From NCBI GenBank assembly GCA_012729785.1, contig JAAYCL010000036.1, forward strand, positions 62,001 through 126,000: a stretch of 64,000 nt of DNA, in the 5' to 3' direction. Under the pieces are notes generated by a model. The model saw nothing but the letters and a program-made list of their open reading frames with translations. It made no database searches and was not told the origin of the DNA. The stretch comes from Chlamydiota bacterium (lineage in GTDB: Bacteria; Auribacterota; Tritonobacteria; UBA1439). The translations under genes were made by a program, and so were the position numbers. Positions 7,753-16,541 of this stretch are shown here, piece after piece; position 1 is the stretch's first letter, and each line of letters begins with the position of its first letter.

Positions 7753-8490
7753 ATGAAGGGCGTCATCCTCGCGGGGGGTCTCGGCACGCGGCTGCACCCG
7801 CTCACCAAGATCACCAACAAGCATCTGCTCCCGATCTACGACAAGCCGATGATCTACTACCCGATACAGACGCTCGTCAACGCGGGGGTCGAGGACATCC
7901 TGGTGGTGACCGGCGGCAACAACGCCGGCGACTTCCTGCGTCTCCTCGGGAACGGGGCCGAGTTCGGCCTGAAGCGGCTCCAGTACGCCTACCAGGAGAA
8001 GGAGGGCGGCATCGCCCAGGCGCTCTCCCTCGCGGAGCATTTCGCGGAGGGGGAGAAGCTGGTGGTGATGCTGGGGGACAACATCATCGAGGGGAACATC
8101 GTCGAAACGGTCGAGGAGTTCTCCCGCCAGGAGAAGGGGGCGAAGATCCTCCTCAAGGAGGTGGACAGCCCGCAGGAGTACGGGGTCGCCGAGATACGGG
8201 ACGGCAAGATCGTGGCCATCGTGGAGAAGCCCGCGAAGCCGGTCAGCAACTACGCCGTCATCGGCATCTACCTCTATGACGCGGCGGTCTTCGACATCGT
8301 CAGGACCCTCGAGCCCTCGGGGAGGGGGGAGCTCGAGATCACGGACGTCAACAACGCCTACATCGCCGCGGGGACGATGACCTATGGCATCCTGGACGGA
8401 TGGTGGGCGGACGCGGGGGCCTCGATCGACCGCCTGCTGAAGGTCAATGCGCTGGTCTACGAGAGCGGCGCCAACAAGATGGCCCTGTAG
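7753..8490 (+). CDS. rmlA: glucose-1-phosphate thymidylyltransferase, short form
   Basis: Predicted 245 residues, shorter than E. coli RmlA/RffH (about 290). The nucleotidyltransferase signature GGLGTRLHPLTKITNKHLLP is at residues 8-27 and is followed by DKPMIYYPIQTL. GDNI near residue 111 supplies the metal-binding Asp. EKP, the GELEITDVNNAYI segment and GWWADAG are also RmlA-like. It makes dTDP-glucose from dTTP and glucose-1-phosphate in the cytoplasm. The C-terminal helices that form the allosteric site in long RmlA proteins appear to be missing, so feedback control by dTDP-rhamnose may differ. GAAAGGAGG precedes the ATG. Confidence 0.9.
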   Translation: MKGVILAGGLGTRLHPLTKITNKHLLPIYDKPMIYYPIQTLVNAGVEDILVVTGGNNAGDFLRLLGNGAEFGLKRLQYAYQEKEGGIAQALSLAEHFAEGEKLVVMLGDNIIEGNIVETVEEFSRQEKGAKILLKEVDSPQEYGVAEIRDGKIVAIVEKPAKPVSNYAVIGIYLYDAAVFDIVRTLEPSGRGELEITDVNNAYIAAGTMTYGILDGWWADAGASIDRLLKVNALVYESGANKMAL

Positions 8491-8510
8491 GGCCCCGGGA
8501 GGGGATGACG

Positions 8511-9521
8511 ATGAGGATGCTGGTCACGGGGGGGGCGGGGTTCATCGGCTCCAACTTCATCCGCCGCTGCCTCCGCCGCGGCACCGCGACGGAGCTGGTG
8601 AACCTGGACAAGCTCACCTACGCGGGGAACCTCGACAACCTGAAGGAGGTCGCGCGGGACCCGCGCTACCGGTTCGTCAGGGGCGATATCGCCGACGCGG
8701 AACTGGTGAACCGCCTCGCGGCGGAGCGGTTCGACGCGATCGTCAACTTCGCCGCGGAGACGCACGTGGACCGCTCGATCGGGGACGCGGGCGATTTCAT
8801 CCGCACGGACGTCTACGGGACGTTCGTGCTGCTGGAGGCGGCGCGCAAACACAGGATCGGGAGGTTCATCCAGATCTCGACCGACGAGGTCTACGGGAGC
8901 ATCGAGAAGGGGTCGTTCAGGGAGACGGACCCGCTCATGCCCCGCAACCCGTACGCCGCGAGCAAGGCCGGGGCCGACCGGCTCGCCTACTCGTACTGGG
9001 CGACGTACCGCCTCCCGGTGGTCATCACCCGGGCCTCCAACAACTTCGGCCCGTACCAGTACCCCGAGAAGGTGATCCCGCTCTTCGTCACGAACGCCCT
9101 GGACGACATCCCGCTCCCCCTCTACGGCGACGGGATGAACGTCCGGGACTGGCTCTTCGTCGATGACCATTGCGCCGCGATCGAGTTCCTCCTCGAGAAG
9201 GGGGCGGACGGCGAGGTCTACAACATCGGGGGCGGCAACGAGCTCCCCAACGTCGAGCTCACCCGCATCATCCTCGACTGCCTGGGGAAACCGGCCTCCC
9301 TGATCACAAGGGTCAAGGACCGGCAGGGGCACGACCGGCGCTACTCCCTCGACTGCGGCAAGCTGCGGGCGCTGGGCTGGGCGCCGCGCGCGGGGTTCGC
9401 CGAGGCGATCCGCGAGACGGTCGACTGGTACGCGAAGAACGACTGGTGGTGGCGCCCCCTCAAGAGCGGCGAGTACCTGGACTACTACCGGAGACAGTAC
9501 GTCGACCGCGAACGATCGTAA
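8511..9521 (+). CDS. rmlB: dTDP-glucose 4,6-dehydratase
   Basis: Predicted 336 residues, typical for RmlB. It is an extended short-chain dehydrogenase with the NAD-binding motif TGGAGFIGSNF near the N-terminus, NFAAETHVDRS, STDEVYGS, and the catalytic-type Tyr/Lys in PYAASKAG. It removes water from dTDP-glucose to form the 4-keto-6-deoxy sugar. The ATG at 8511 is preferred over 8505 because GGAGG then has 8-nt spacing. It follows rmlA by 20 nt in the same operon. Confidence 0.94.
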   Translation: MRMLVTGGAGFIGSNFIRRCLRRGTATELVNLDKLTYAGNLDNLKEVARDPRYRFVRGDIADAELVNRLAAERFDAIVNFAAETHVDRSIGDAGDFIRTDVYGTFVLLEAARKHRIGRFIQISTDEVYGSIEKGSFRETDPLMPRNPYAASKAGADRLAYSYWATYRLPVVITRASNNFGPYQYPEKVIPLFVTNALDDIPLPLYGDGMNVRDWLFVDDHCAAIEFLLEKGADGEVYNIGGGNELPNVELTRIILDCLGKPASLITRVKDRQGHDRRYSLDCGKLRALGWAPRAGFAEAIRETVDWYAKNDWWWRPLKSGEYLDYYRRQYVDRERS

Positions 9522-9549
9522 GCGAGGCGGCGGGGGGGGCGGAAGGGGC

Positions 9550-10437
9550 ATGGCCGCGCGCGGGAAGATGTTGGTGGTCGGGGCGAACGGGATGCTCGGG
9601 CGCGCCCTGATGGAGGCGTGCGCCCGCGGCGGCGACGTCGAGGGCGCCGATCTCCCCGAACTCGACATCACCGACGCGGCGGCGACGCGCCGTTTCGTCG
9701 AGGCGGCCCGCCCGGCGATCGTCGTCAACGCGGCCGCGATGACCGACGTGGACGGCTGCGAGGCCGATCCCGGGGCCGCGTTCGCGGTCAACGCCCGCGG
9801 GGCCGGCACCCTGGCGGGCGCCTGCCGGGCCGCGGGGGCGCGCCTCGTCCACGTGAGCACCGACTACGTCTTCGACGGCCTCAAGGGGAGTCCGTACGCA
9901 GAGGACGACCCGGTCAATCCGGCGAGCGTCTACGGGAGATCGAAACGCGACGGCGAGGAGGCGGTGCGGCGCGCCGGCGCCGACTTCCTCATCGTGCGGA
10001 CCTCGTGGATGTTCGGGGCGCACGGGAAGAACTTCGTGGACACCATCCTGCGGGCCGCGGAGACGCGGCGGGAGATCGAGGTCGTCGGCGACCAGCGGGG
10101 CAGCCCGACCTACGCCCGGGACCTCGCGGGGGCGCTCTGCGGGCTCGCGGCGGCGCGGCGCGCCGGCGTCATCCATGTCGCCAACAGCGGGGTCTGCTCC
10201 TGGTTCGACTACGCGCGGGCGATCCTCGAGATCGCCGGGATCGGCGGCGTCGCCGTGCGGGAGATCACGAGCGACCGGCTGAACCGCGCCGCGCCCCGGC
10301 CGCCGTGCTCCGCGCTCGACTGCGGGCGCTACGCCGCCTTCGCCGGCGCGCCGATGCGGCACTGGCGCGAGGCGGTCGCGGAGTATCTGGTTGAAAGGGA
10401 GCGCCCGGGCGCGGGCGGTCCCCCGCCGCGGGGGTGA
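9550..10437 (+). CDS. rmlD: dTDP-4-dehydrorhamnose reductase
   Basis: Predicted 295 residues, normal for RmlD. The nucleotide-binding motif VVGANGMLGRAL is near the start. NAAAMTDVDGCE, STDYVFDG and the catalytic VYGRSKRDGE (YxxxK) follow, then SWMFG and QRGSPTYA. It makes dTDP-L-rhamnose with NAD(P)H, the last step of the rmlCABD pathway here. The C-terminal 15 residues are Pro/Gly/Arg-rich and probably disordered. radC starts 4 nt after its stop. Confidence 0.93.
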   Translation: MAARGKMLVVGANGMLGRALMEACARGGDVEGADLPELDITDAAATRRFVEAARPAIVVNAAAMTDVDGCEADPGAAFAVNARGAGTLAGACRAAGARLVHVSTDYVFDGLKGSPYAEDDPVNPASVYGRSKRDGEEAVRRAGADFLIVRTSWMFGAHGKNFVDTILRAAETRREIEVVGDQRGSPTYARDLAGALCGLAAARRAGVIHVANSGVCSWFDYARAILEIAGIGGVAVREITSDRLNRAAPRPPCSALDCGRYAAFAGAPMRHWREAVAEYLVERERPGAGGPPPRG

Positions 10438-10441
10438 GGCG

Positions 10442-11128
10442 ATGGACGGATCGGGCCGTCCCCACTACGCCGGGCACCGCGCCCGGCTCCGGGAGAGGTT
10501 TTTAAGGGCGGGGGGCGCGGGGCTGCAGGAGTACGAGAAGCTGGAGCTCCTCCTCACCTTCGCCGTCCCGCGCGTCGACGTCAAGCCGATCGCGAAGGCG
10601 CTGCTCGCCCGGTTCGGGGGCCTCGCCCAGGTCCTTGACGCCGGGGCGGCGGAACTCGAGTCGGTGAGGGGGATGGGCCCCGCCGCGGCGTCGCTCGTTC
10701 TGCTCGTCAAGGAGCTGTTCGTGGCCTGCAGCGAGACGAGGATGCGGGGGAGAAACCTCGTCTCCTCCCCGCAGGCGGCGGTCGACTTCGCCCGGGCCAA
10801 GCTCGCGGGCCTGCCCCGGGAACAGTTTTTGGTGCTGCTCCTCAACGCCAAGAACGAGCTGATCGCGCACGAGGTGATCCAGAAGGGGACGGTGGACCGC
10901 GCGGTCGTGTACCCGCGGCTGGTCGTCGAGGCGGCGCTCCAGCGGCACGCCGCGGGCGTCATACTCGTCCACAACCACCCCAGCGGCCACCCGGAGCCCT
11001 CCGCGGAGGACCGCTCCATCACGAGGGCGGTCGCGGACGCCTGCGGCACCGTGGACGTGCGGGTGCTCGACCATCTGGTGGTCGGCAGGGGAGGGCACTT
11101 CAGCTTCGCGGAGGAGAACCTGCTCTGA
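10442..11128 (+). CDS. radC: RadC family JAB/MPN-domain protein
   Basis: Predicted 228 residues, the common RadC length. The N-terminal part resembles the helix-hairpin-helix of RadC, with VRGMGPAAASL near residue 80. The C-terminal metalloprotease-like domain carries the JAMM motif as HNHPSGHPEPSAED near residues 178-191, with all metal ligands present. The family was named for DNA repair, but its biochemical role is not settled. ATG 10442 has GGTGAGGC just upstream; the in-frame start at 10391 lies inside rmlD and is rejected. Confidence 0.92.
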   Translation: MDGSGRPHYAGHRARLRERFLRAGGAGLQEYEKLELLLTFAVPRVDVKPIAKALLARFGGLAQVLDAGAAELESVRGMGPAAASLVLLVKELFVACSETRMRGRNLVSSPQAAVDFARAKLAGLPREQFLVLLLNAKNELIAHEVIQKGTVDRAVVYPRLVVEAALQRHAAGVILVHNHPSGHPEPSAEDRSITRAVADACGTVDVRVLDHLVVGRGGHFSFAEENLL

Positions 11129-11268
11129 GGTCTGTGCCGCCGATCGGTGCGGATACGCCCGGGGTGGACAAGATGCCGAAGCCGCACGTCACGGATTGCA
11201 CGCCGGCGCCACGGGAGAAACGTCTCGCCGATCGAACCGGTTGAACCCGTTTCAGGGAGGGGGGAACG

Positions 11269-11442
11269 ATGATCGACAAGGAGCTGCTGGAGATACTCGC
11301 GTGCCCGGCCTGCAAGGCGGAGGTGAAGCTCGAAGGGGAGAAGATCGTCTGCCTCGGCTGCGGGCGCCGCTACCCGATCCGCGACGGCATCCCGATCATG
11401 CTGGTCGACGAGGCGGAGACGCCCGGCGCCAAGGAGGGATGA
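11269..11442 (+). CDS. Trm112/UPF0434-like zinc protein
   Basis: Only 57 residues. The sequence starts MIDKELLEILACPACK and has two CxxC pairs (Cys12/15 and Cys28/31) for one zinc, then YPIRDGIPIML, all features of the Trm112p-like/YcaR family. In eukaryotes and archaea Trm112 activates methyltransferases; bacterial homologues are often found beside lipid A or glycan genes with no firm role. Here it heads the polysaccharide operon, which also contains a methyltransferase (15728-16534), so partnership is possible but only inferred. GGAGGGGGG precedes the ATG. Confidence 0.85.
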   Translation: MIDKELLEILACPACKAEVKLEGEKIVCLGCGRRYPIRDGIPIMLVDEAETPGAKEG

Positions 11443-11443
11443 G

Positions 11444-12646
11444 GTGCCTGCGGCGCCGACTGCCCGGCCCGCGGGCGAAGCCGCGCCCGTGCTGTTCGTC
11501 ACCATCAACATGGAGCTCGGCGGGACCGAGCGCCAGCTCTGCGAACTGGCGGCCGGGCTCGATCGCCGGCGCTTCGCCCCGCGCGTATGCTGCCTGCGCG
11601 GCGGGGGGCCGCTCGCCGATACCCTCGCCGCCGCGGGCGTTCCGCTCACCGTCCTCGCCCCGCGCGCCCGTGGCCGCGCCGGACGGGCGCGGCCGTGGCG
11701 GGTCTTTCTGCCGCAGATCCTCGCCCTCTCGAACCTGATGCGGCGGGAACGCATCGCGATCGTCCACGGGCTGCTGCCGGCCGCCCTGGTGACGGCGGGG
11801 TTCGCCGCCCGCCGGGCGGGGGTGCCGGTCCTCGTGACGGGGAGAAGGGGGCTCGGGCGCTACAAGGAGGGGCGGCCCCTCCTCCGGTTTCTGGAGAATC
11901 TGGTGAATCGCTGGGCCGACGCGATCGTCCCCAACTCCGAGGCGGTCCTCCGGGACGTCCTCGCCCGGGAGCGGATCGTTCCGGAACGGCTCCGCGTCAT
12001 CTACAACGGGGTGCGGATCCCCTCCTCCCCGCCGCGAGTCGGGCGGCGGGAGATCGCCGGGCGGGAGATCCGGGGGCCGGTGGTCTGCCTCGTCGCGAAT
12101 TTCTTTCCCTACAAGGGGCACCTGGATTTTCTCGAGGCGGCGCGGATCGTGCTGGGCTCCTTCCCCGAGACCCGGTTCGTGCTCGTGGGCGACGGGAGGT
12201 TGCGGCAGGCGGTCGAGCGCAGGGCGGCCGAGCCGGACCTCCGCGGGCGCGTCGTTCTCCTCGGTTCCCGCATGGACAGCGGGGAGATCATGGCCTCTGC
12301 GGACGTGCTCGCGCTCGCCTCGCACCAGGAGGGGTTTCCGAACGTCGTCCTCGAGGCGATGGCGCGGGCGAAACCGGTGGTCGCGACGCGGGTCGGGGGG
12401 GTCCCCGAGGCGGTGGAGGAGGGCGGCACCGGCCTCCTCGTCCCCCCCCGCGACCCGCCCGCGATGGCCGCCGCGCTCGTCCGGCTGATCGGGAACCCGG
12501 AGGAGGCCGCCGGGATGGGGCGGCGGGGGCTCGCCCGCGCGCGGACGCTGTTCAGCGTCGAGCGGATGGTCCTGGCGCACGAGGAACTGTACGGGGAGCT
12601 GCTGAAGCGGAAGACGTCGGACGGAAGTCGTCTCCCGAGAAACTAG
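11444..12646 (+). CDS. family 4 glycosyltransferase
   Basis: Predicted 400 residues, GT-B fold. The N-terminal domain carries the acceptor-side motif NMELGGTERQLCELA. The C-terminal domain carries VANFFPYKGHLDF, LVGDG and the donor-binding E-x7-E motif in EGFPNVVLEAMARAKPVV. It should add a sugar from a nucleotide donor to a lipid-linked glycan on the cytoplasmic face. The GTG start lies 1 nt after the preceding stop, and the ribosome site AAGGAGGG is inside the preceding gene. The sugar donor is not predictable. Confidence 0.9.
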   Translation: MPAAPTARPAGEAAPVLFVTINMELGGTERQLCELAAGLDRRRFAPRVCCLRGGGPLADTLAAAGVPLTVLAPRARGRAGRARPWRVFLPQILALSNLMRRERIAIVHGLLPAALVTAGFAARRAGVPVLVTGRRGLGRYKEGRPLLRFLENLVNRWADAIVPNSEAVLRDVLARERIVPERLRVIYNGVRIPSSPPRVGRREIAGREIRGPVVCLVANFFPYKGHLDFLEAARIVLGSFPETRFVLVGDGRLRQAVERRAAEPDLRGRVVLLGSRMDSGEIMASADVLALASHQEGFPNVVLEAMARAKPVVATRVGGVPEAVEEGGTGLLVPPRDPPAMAAALVRLIGNPEEAAGMGRRGLARARTLFSVERMVLAHEELYGELLKRKTSDGSRLPRN

Positions 12647-12666
12647 AAACGAGGAACGGTATTCAC

Positions 12667-14556
12667 GTGTGCGGAATCTGCGGGATCGTCTACGGCGACC
12701 GGGAGAGGGCGGTCGATCGCGCCACGCTCGAGGCGATGACGCGCCTGATGGCGCACCGCGGCCCCGACGGCGAGGGCTTTCACCTCGACGGCCCGGTGGG
12801 CCTCGGGCACCGGCGCCTGAGCGTCATCGACGTCGAGGGCGGCGTCCAGCCGATGACGAACGAGGACGGCACGCTCTGGCTGGTCTACAACGGGGAGATC
12901 TACAACTTCCGGGAGCTCACCGAGGAACTGAAGGCCGGCGGGCACCGCTTCCGCACCCGCTGCGACACGGAGGTGATCCTCCATCTGTACGAGGAGCATG
13001 GCACCGGGTGCCTGGAGCGGCTCCGCGGGATGTTCTCGTTCGCCCTCTGGGACGGGCGTCGTCGTCGTCTCTTCTGCGCCCGGGACCGTCTCGGCGTCAA
13101 GCCGTTCTTCTATCGGCACGCGGGGAGCGACTTCATCTTCGCCTCGGGCCCCGCGCCGATCCTCAGCCATCCCGGCGTCGAGCGCCGCGTAGACCTCGAG
13201 GCGCTCGACCTCTATTTGACCTACCAGTACGTCCCCGCGCCGTTCTCGATCTTCGCCCGGATGCACAAGCTCCCCCCCGCGCATTTCCTCGTGCTCGAGA
13301 ACGGCAACGTCACGGTCGAGCGGTACTGGGAGGCGAACCCGGAGCGCCCCCTCGAGATCGGCTACGACGAGGCGCGGGCGCGCCTGCGTGATCTCCTCGT
13401 CGAGGCGACCCGCCTCCGGCTCGTCAGCGACGTGCCGCTGGGGGCGTTTCTGAGCGGGGGGATCGACTCGAGCATCGTGGTCGCCCTGATGAGCCGGGAG
13501 GGGGGCGCGCAGGTCAAGACCTTCTCGATCGGCTTCGACGACGAGCGCTACAACGAGCTCCCCTACGCCCGGATGGTCGCGAAGCGGTACGGCACCGACC
13601 ACCATGAGCTCATCGTGAAACCCGACGCCGTCGGCCTCCTCCCGAAGCTTGTCCGGCACTACGGCGAGCCGTTCGCGGACTCCTCCGCGCTCCCGACCTA
13701 CCACGTCGCCAGGATGAGCCGCCGCGAGGTCACGGTGGCCTTGAACGGCGACGCGGGCGACGAGCTGTTCGCCGGCTACGACCGATACCGCGCCTTCTCC
13801 CTCGCCGGCCGGATGGGGGCCATACCGGGCGCCGCGCCGCTCGGACGGACGCTCGCCCGGTTTCTCGCCGGCGCACCGCGCGACAGCCTCCGGGACCGCG
13901 CGCGGCGGTTCGCCGAGTCGTTCGGCCTCCCGGGGCCCGCCCGGTACCTGCGCTATGTGGCCTACTTCGGAGAGGAGGAGAAGGCCCGACTCTACGCGCC
14001 GCGGTTCCGGGAGGCGGCGGGCGCCTTCGACGCCCCCGGCCAGATTCGCCGTATCTACGAGGCGTGCCGGATACACGACGAGACCGCCCGGCTCCTCTTC
14101 ACCGACCTGTGCAGCTACCTCCCCGGCGATCTCCTGGTGAAGGTGGACATCGCCACGATGGCGGTCTCCCTCGAGGCCCGGTCCCCGTTCCTCGACCATC
14201 GCCTCGTCGAATTCGCCGCCGCGCTCCCCACGCGGTGGAAAATCTCGGGCGGGGAGGGGAAGCGGATCCTCCGTGACGCCTGCGCGGATCTGCTGCCTGG
14301 GGAGATCCTCCGCCGCGGGAAGCAGGGATTCGGCGTTCCGATCAGCCGCTGGTTCCGCGGCGAGCTCGGCGAATATCTCCGGGAGATTCTGCTCGACCCC
14401 TCCAGCCTCGGGCGCGGCTACTTCGATCCGGCCCGCGTGCGGGAGCTTGTCGACCATCACCAGCGCGGGTTCCGCGACCACAGCTACCGGCTCTGGGCCC
14501 TCCTGGCGCTCGAGCTGTGGCACCGCGAGTTCATCGACGGCGGGGGGGGCGCGTGA
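12667..14556 (+). CDS. asnB: glutamine-hydrolysing asparagine synthase-like amidotransferase
   Basis: Predicted 629 residues, AsnB size. The start is GTG at 12667 so that Cys2 (sequence M-C-G-I-C-G) is the exposed N-terminal nucleophile of the class II glutaminase domain. That domain shows AHRGPDGEG, GHRRLSVID and YNGEIYNF. The synthetase half has the ATP pyrophosphatase loop LSGGIDSS and NGDAGDELFAGYDRYR. It may make asparagine, but homologues inside polysaccharide loci often amidate sugar carboxylates; the surrounding glycosyltransferases make that a reasonable alternative. It overlaps the next gene by GTGA. Confidence 0.88.
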   Translation: MCGICGIVYGDRERAVDRATLEAMTRLMAHRGPDGEGFHLDGPVGLGHRRLSVIDVEGGVQPMTNEDGTLWLVYNGEIYNFRELTEELKAGGHRFRTRCDTEVILHLYEEHGTGCLERLRGMFSFALWDGRRRRLFCARDRLGVKPFFYRHAGSDFIFASGPAPILSHPGVERRVDLEALDLYLTYQYVPAPFSIFARMHKLPPAHFLVLENGNVTVERYWEANPERPLEIGYDEARARLRDLLVEATRLRLVSDVPLGAFLSGGIDSSIVVALMSREGGAQVKTFSIGFDDERYNELPYARMVAKRYGTDHHELIVKPDAVGLLPKLVRHYGEPFADSSALPTYHVARMSRREVTVALNGDAGDELFAGYDRYRAFSLAGRMGAIPGAAPLGRTLARFLAGAPRDSLRDRARRFAESFGLPGPARYLRYVAYFGEEEKARLYAPRFREAAGAFDAPGQIRRIYEACRIHDETARLLFTDLCSYLPGDLLVKVDIATMAVSLEARSPFLDHRLVEFAAALPTRWKISGGEGKRILRDACADLLPGEILRRGKQGFGVPISRWFRGELGEYLREILLDPSSLGRGYFDPARVRELVDHHQRGFRDHSYRLWALLALELWHREFIDGGGGA

Positions 14557-15731
14557 ACCCCCGCCCGGCCAGGATCCTCCGGATCATCACCCGTTTGAAT
14601 ATCGGGGGCCCGTCGATCAACGCCATCGCACTGAGCGCCGGCCTCCCCCGGGACAGGTTCGAGACCGTGCTCGTCTGCGGCCGGCCGGGCGTGGCGGAGG
14701 GGAACCTGGCGTCCCGGGCGCGGGAGCGCGGGATACGGCTGATCGAGATCCGCTCCCTGCGGCGCGATCCCTCGCCCGTGGCGGACGCCGCCGCGCTGGC
14801 CCGGCTCATCGAGATCGTCCGCCGCGAGAGGCCCGACATCGTCCACACGCATCTCGCCAAGGCCGGCGCGCTCGGCCGCATTGCCGCGAAAACCGTCCCG
14901 GGCATCCGGACCGTCCACACCTTCCACGGGCACGTCTTCAGCGGCTACTTCACCCCCGCACGCACGCGAATCTTCCTCGCCGTCGAACGGCTGCTGGCGC
15001 GTGGCACGGACAAGATCATCGCCCTCTCGGAGGCCCAGCGGGCCGAGCTCGTCGGCGCCTGCCGCATCGGCCGACCCGGGCAGTACGCGGTCATTCCGCT
15101 GGGGCTCGACCTCGAACGGTTCGCGGCGAGCCGGGCCCTCCGGGGCTCCCTGCGCAGGGAGCTCGGCCTGGAGCCGGAGGCGTCCGTGATCACGCTGGCG
15201 GGGCGCCTTGCGCCGGTCAAGGACCACCGTCTCTTTCTCGCCGCGGCGCGCCTCGTCCTCGCGGCGCGGCCGCGGGCGGTCTTCCTCGTCGTCGGCGACG
15301 GCGAGGAGCGGCCGTCGCTCGAGCGGGAGGCGCGCACGAGCGGGCTCGCGGACGCGGTGCGGTTCACCGGCTGGCGCGACGACCTCGACCGCGTCTACGC
15401 GGACTCCGACCTGGTGGTCCTCACCTCGCGGAACGAGGGGACGCCGGTCAGCCTGATCGAGGCGTCCGCGGCGGGGCGCCCGATCGTCGCGACGGCGGTC
15501 GGCGGCGTCGGGGACGTCGTGCGGGACGGCGGGAGCGGCCTCCTCGCCGCCGGCCGCGACCCGGCGGAGATCGCCGCCCTGATCCTGCGGCTCCTCGACG
15601 ACCCCGCGCGCGCGGCCGCGATGGGGGAGGAGGGGAGGAGGTTCGTCCTCGAGCGGTTCACGAGCGCGAGGCTCGTCCGCGACGTTGGGGAGCTGTACGG
15701 GCGCCTCCTGGAGGAAGGGGGTGCGGGGTGA
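14553..15731 (+). CDS. family 4 glycosyltransferase
   Basis: Predicted 392 residues. It starts with a GTG that overlaps the asnB stop. The N-terminal domain has RIITRLNIGGPSINAIAL and HTHLAKAGALGR, followed by TFHGHVFSGYF, a pattern of the WcaL/PelF-like group of GT4 enzymes. The C-terminal domain has LAGRLAPVKDH, VVGDGEER and the E-x7-E motif in RNEGTPVSLIEASAAGRP. It is a cytoplasmic membrane-associated sugar transferase for the same glycan as its neighbours. The donor is unknown. The stop overlaps the start of the methyltransferase by GTGA. Confidence 0.9.
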   Translation: MNPRPARILRIITRLNIGGPSINAIALSAGLPRDRFETVLVCGRPGVAEGNLASRARERGIRLIEIRSLRRDPSPVADAAALARLIEIVRRERPDIVHTHLAKAGALGRIAAKTVPGIRTVHTFHGHVFSGYFTPARTRIFLAVERLLARGTDKIIALSEAQRAELVGACRIGRPGQYAVIPLGLDLERFAASRALRGSLRRELGLEPEASVITLAGRLAPVKDHRLFLAAARLVLAARPRAVFLVVGDGEERPSLEREARTSGLADAVRFTGWRDDLDRVYADSDLVVLTSRNEGTPVSLIEASAAGRPIVATAVGGVGDVVRDGGSGLLAAGRDPAEIAALILRLLDDPARAAAMGEEGRRFVLERFTSARLVRDVGELYGRLLEEGGAG

Positions 15732-16534
15732 GCGAAACGGAGACGGCGTTCGAGTTCGGGCGGAACTGGGAGCGGTTCGTCGCGCGCGCCCTCGACGACG
15801 GGCGGATCGACATCGCGCGCCGGCATATCCTGGAGTTCCTCGAACTGCCGGACCTCCGCGGCCGTTCGTTCATCGACGTCGGGTGCGGGAGCGGGCTCTC
15901 CTCGCGCGCCGCCCTCGACGCGGGGGCGGCGAGGATCATAAGCTTCGATTGCGATCCCGATTCGGTGCGCGCAACCGAACGGGTGCGGGAAATGAGCGGG
16001 AACCCGCCGCACTGGGCCGTGGTGCGCGGCTCCGTCCTCGACGACGCGTTCATCGCCTCGCTCGGCCGCGCGGATATCGTCTACGCCTGGGGGGTGCTCC
16101 ACCACACCGGCCGGATGTGGGACGCCGTCGAGCGCGCATCCCGGCTCGTCGCCGACGGCGGGCTGTTCTACCTCGCGCTCTACACCACGACCCCGCAGTC
16201 GACGCACTGGGTACGGGTGAAGAAACGGTATAACGCGGCCTCGCCGGCGCGCAGGCGGCTCATGGAGGCCGCGTATTTCCTGCGCCACACCTGCGCGTCC
16301 AACCTTGTGCGCGGGAAAAGCCCCCTCGCCTTCATCCGACACTACCGGAGGTCGCGCGGGATGTCGTACCTGACGGACGTGCGGGACTGGCTGGGGGGGT
16401 GGCCGTACGAGGATGCGGAGATCGGGGAGGTGCTGCATTTCTGCAACAGGAAACTCGGCCTCGAGCTGCGCAACATCCGGACCGGCGAGGCCAATACCGA
16501 GTACCTGTTCAAAGGCTCCATGGCGGAAGGATAG
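15728..16534 (+). CDS. SAM-dependent class I methyltransferase
   Basis: Predicted 268 residues. SAM-binding motif I is FIDVGCGSGLSSRAAL near residue 50, followed by the acidic end of strand 2 in SFDCDPDSV and motif IV/V in YAWGVLHHTG. The C-terminal 100 residues are basic and aromatic and may bind substrate or membrane. Its place between glycosyltransferases suggests methylation of a sugar, lipid carrier or chain end, which in some polysaccharides ends chain growth. The 57-residue Trm112-like protein at the operon head is a possible activator. The GTG start overlaps the preceding stop. Confidence 0.85.
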   Translation: MSETETAFEFGRNWERFVARALDDGRIDIARRHILEFLELPDLRGRSFIDVGCGSGLSSRAALDAGAARIISFDCDPDSVRATERVREMSGNPPHWAVVRGSVLDDAFIASLGRADIVYAWGVLHHTGRMWDAVERASRLVADGGLFYLALYTTTPQSTHWVRVKKRYNAASPARRRLMEAAYFLRHTCASNLVRGKSPLAFIRHYRRSRGMSYLTDVRDWLGGWPYEDAEIGEVLHFCNRKLGLELRNIRTGEANTEYLFKGSMAEG

Positions 16535-16541
16535 GATCGAA

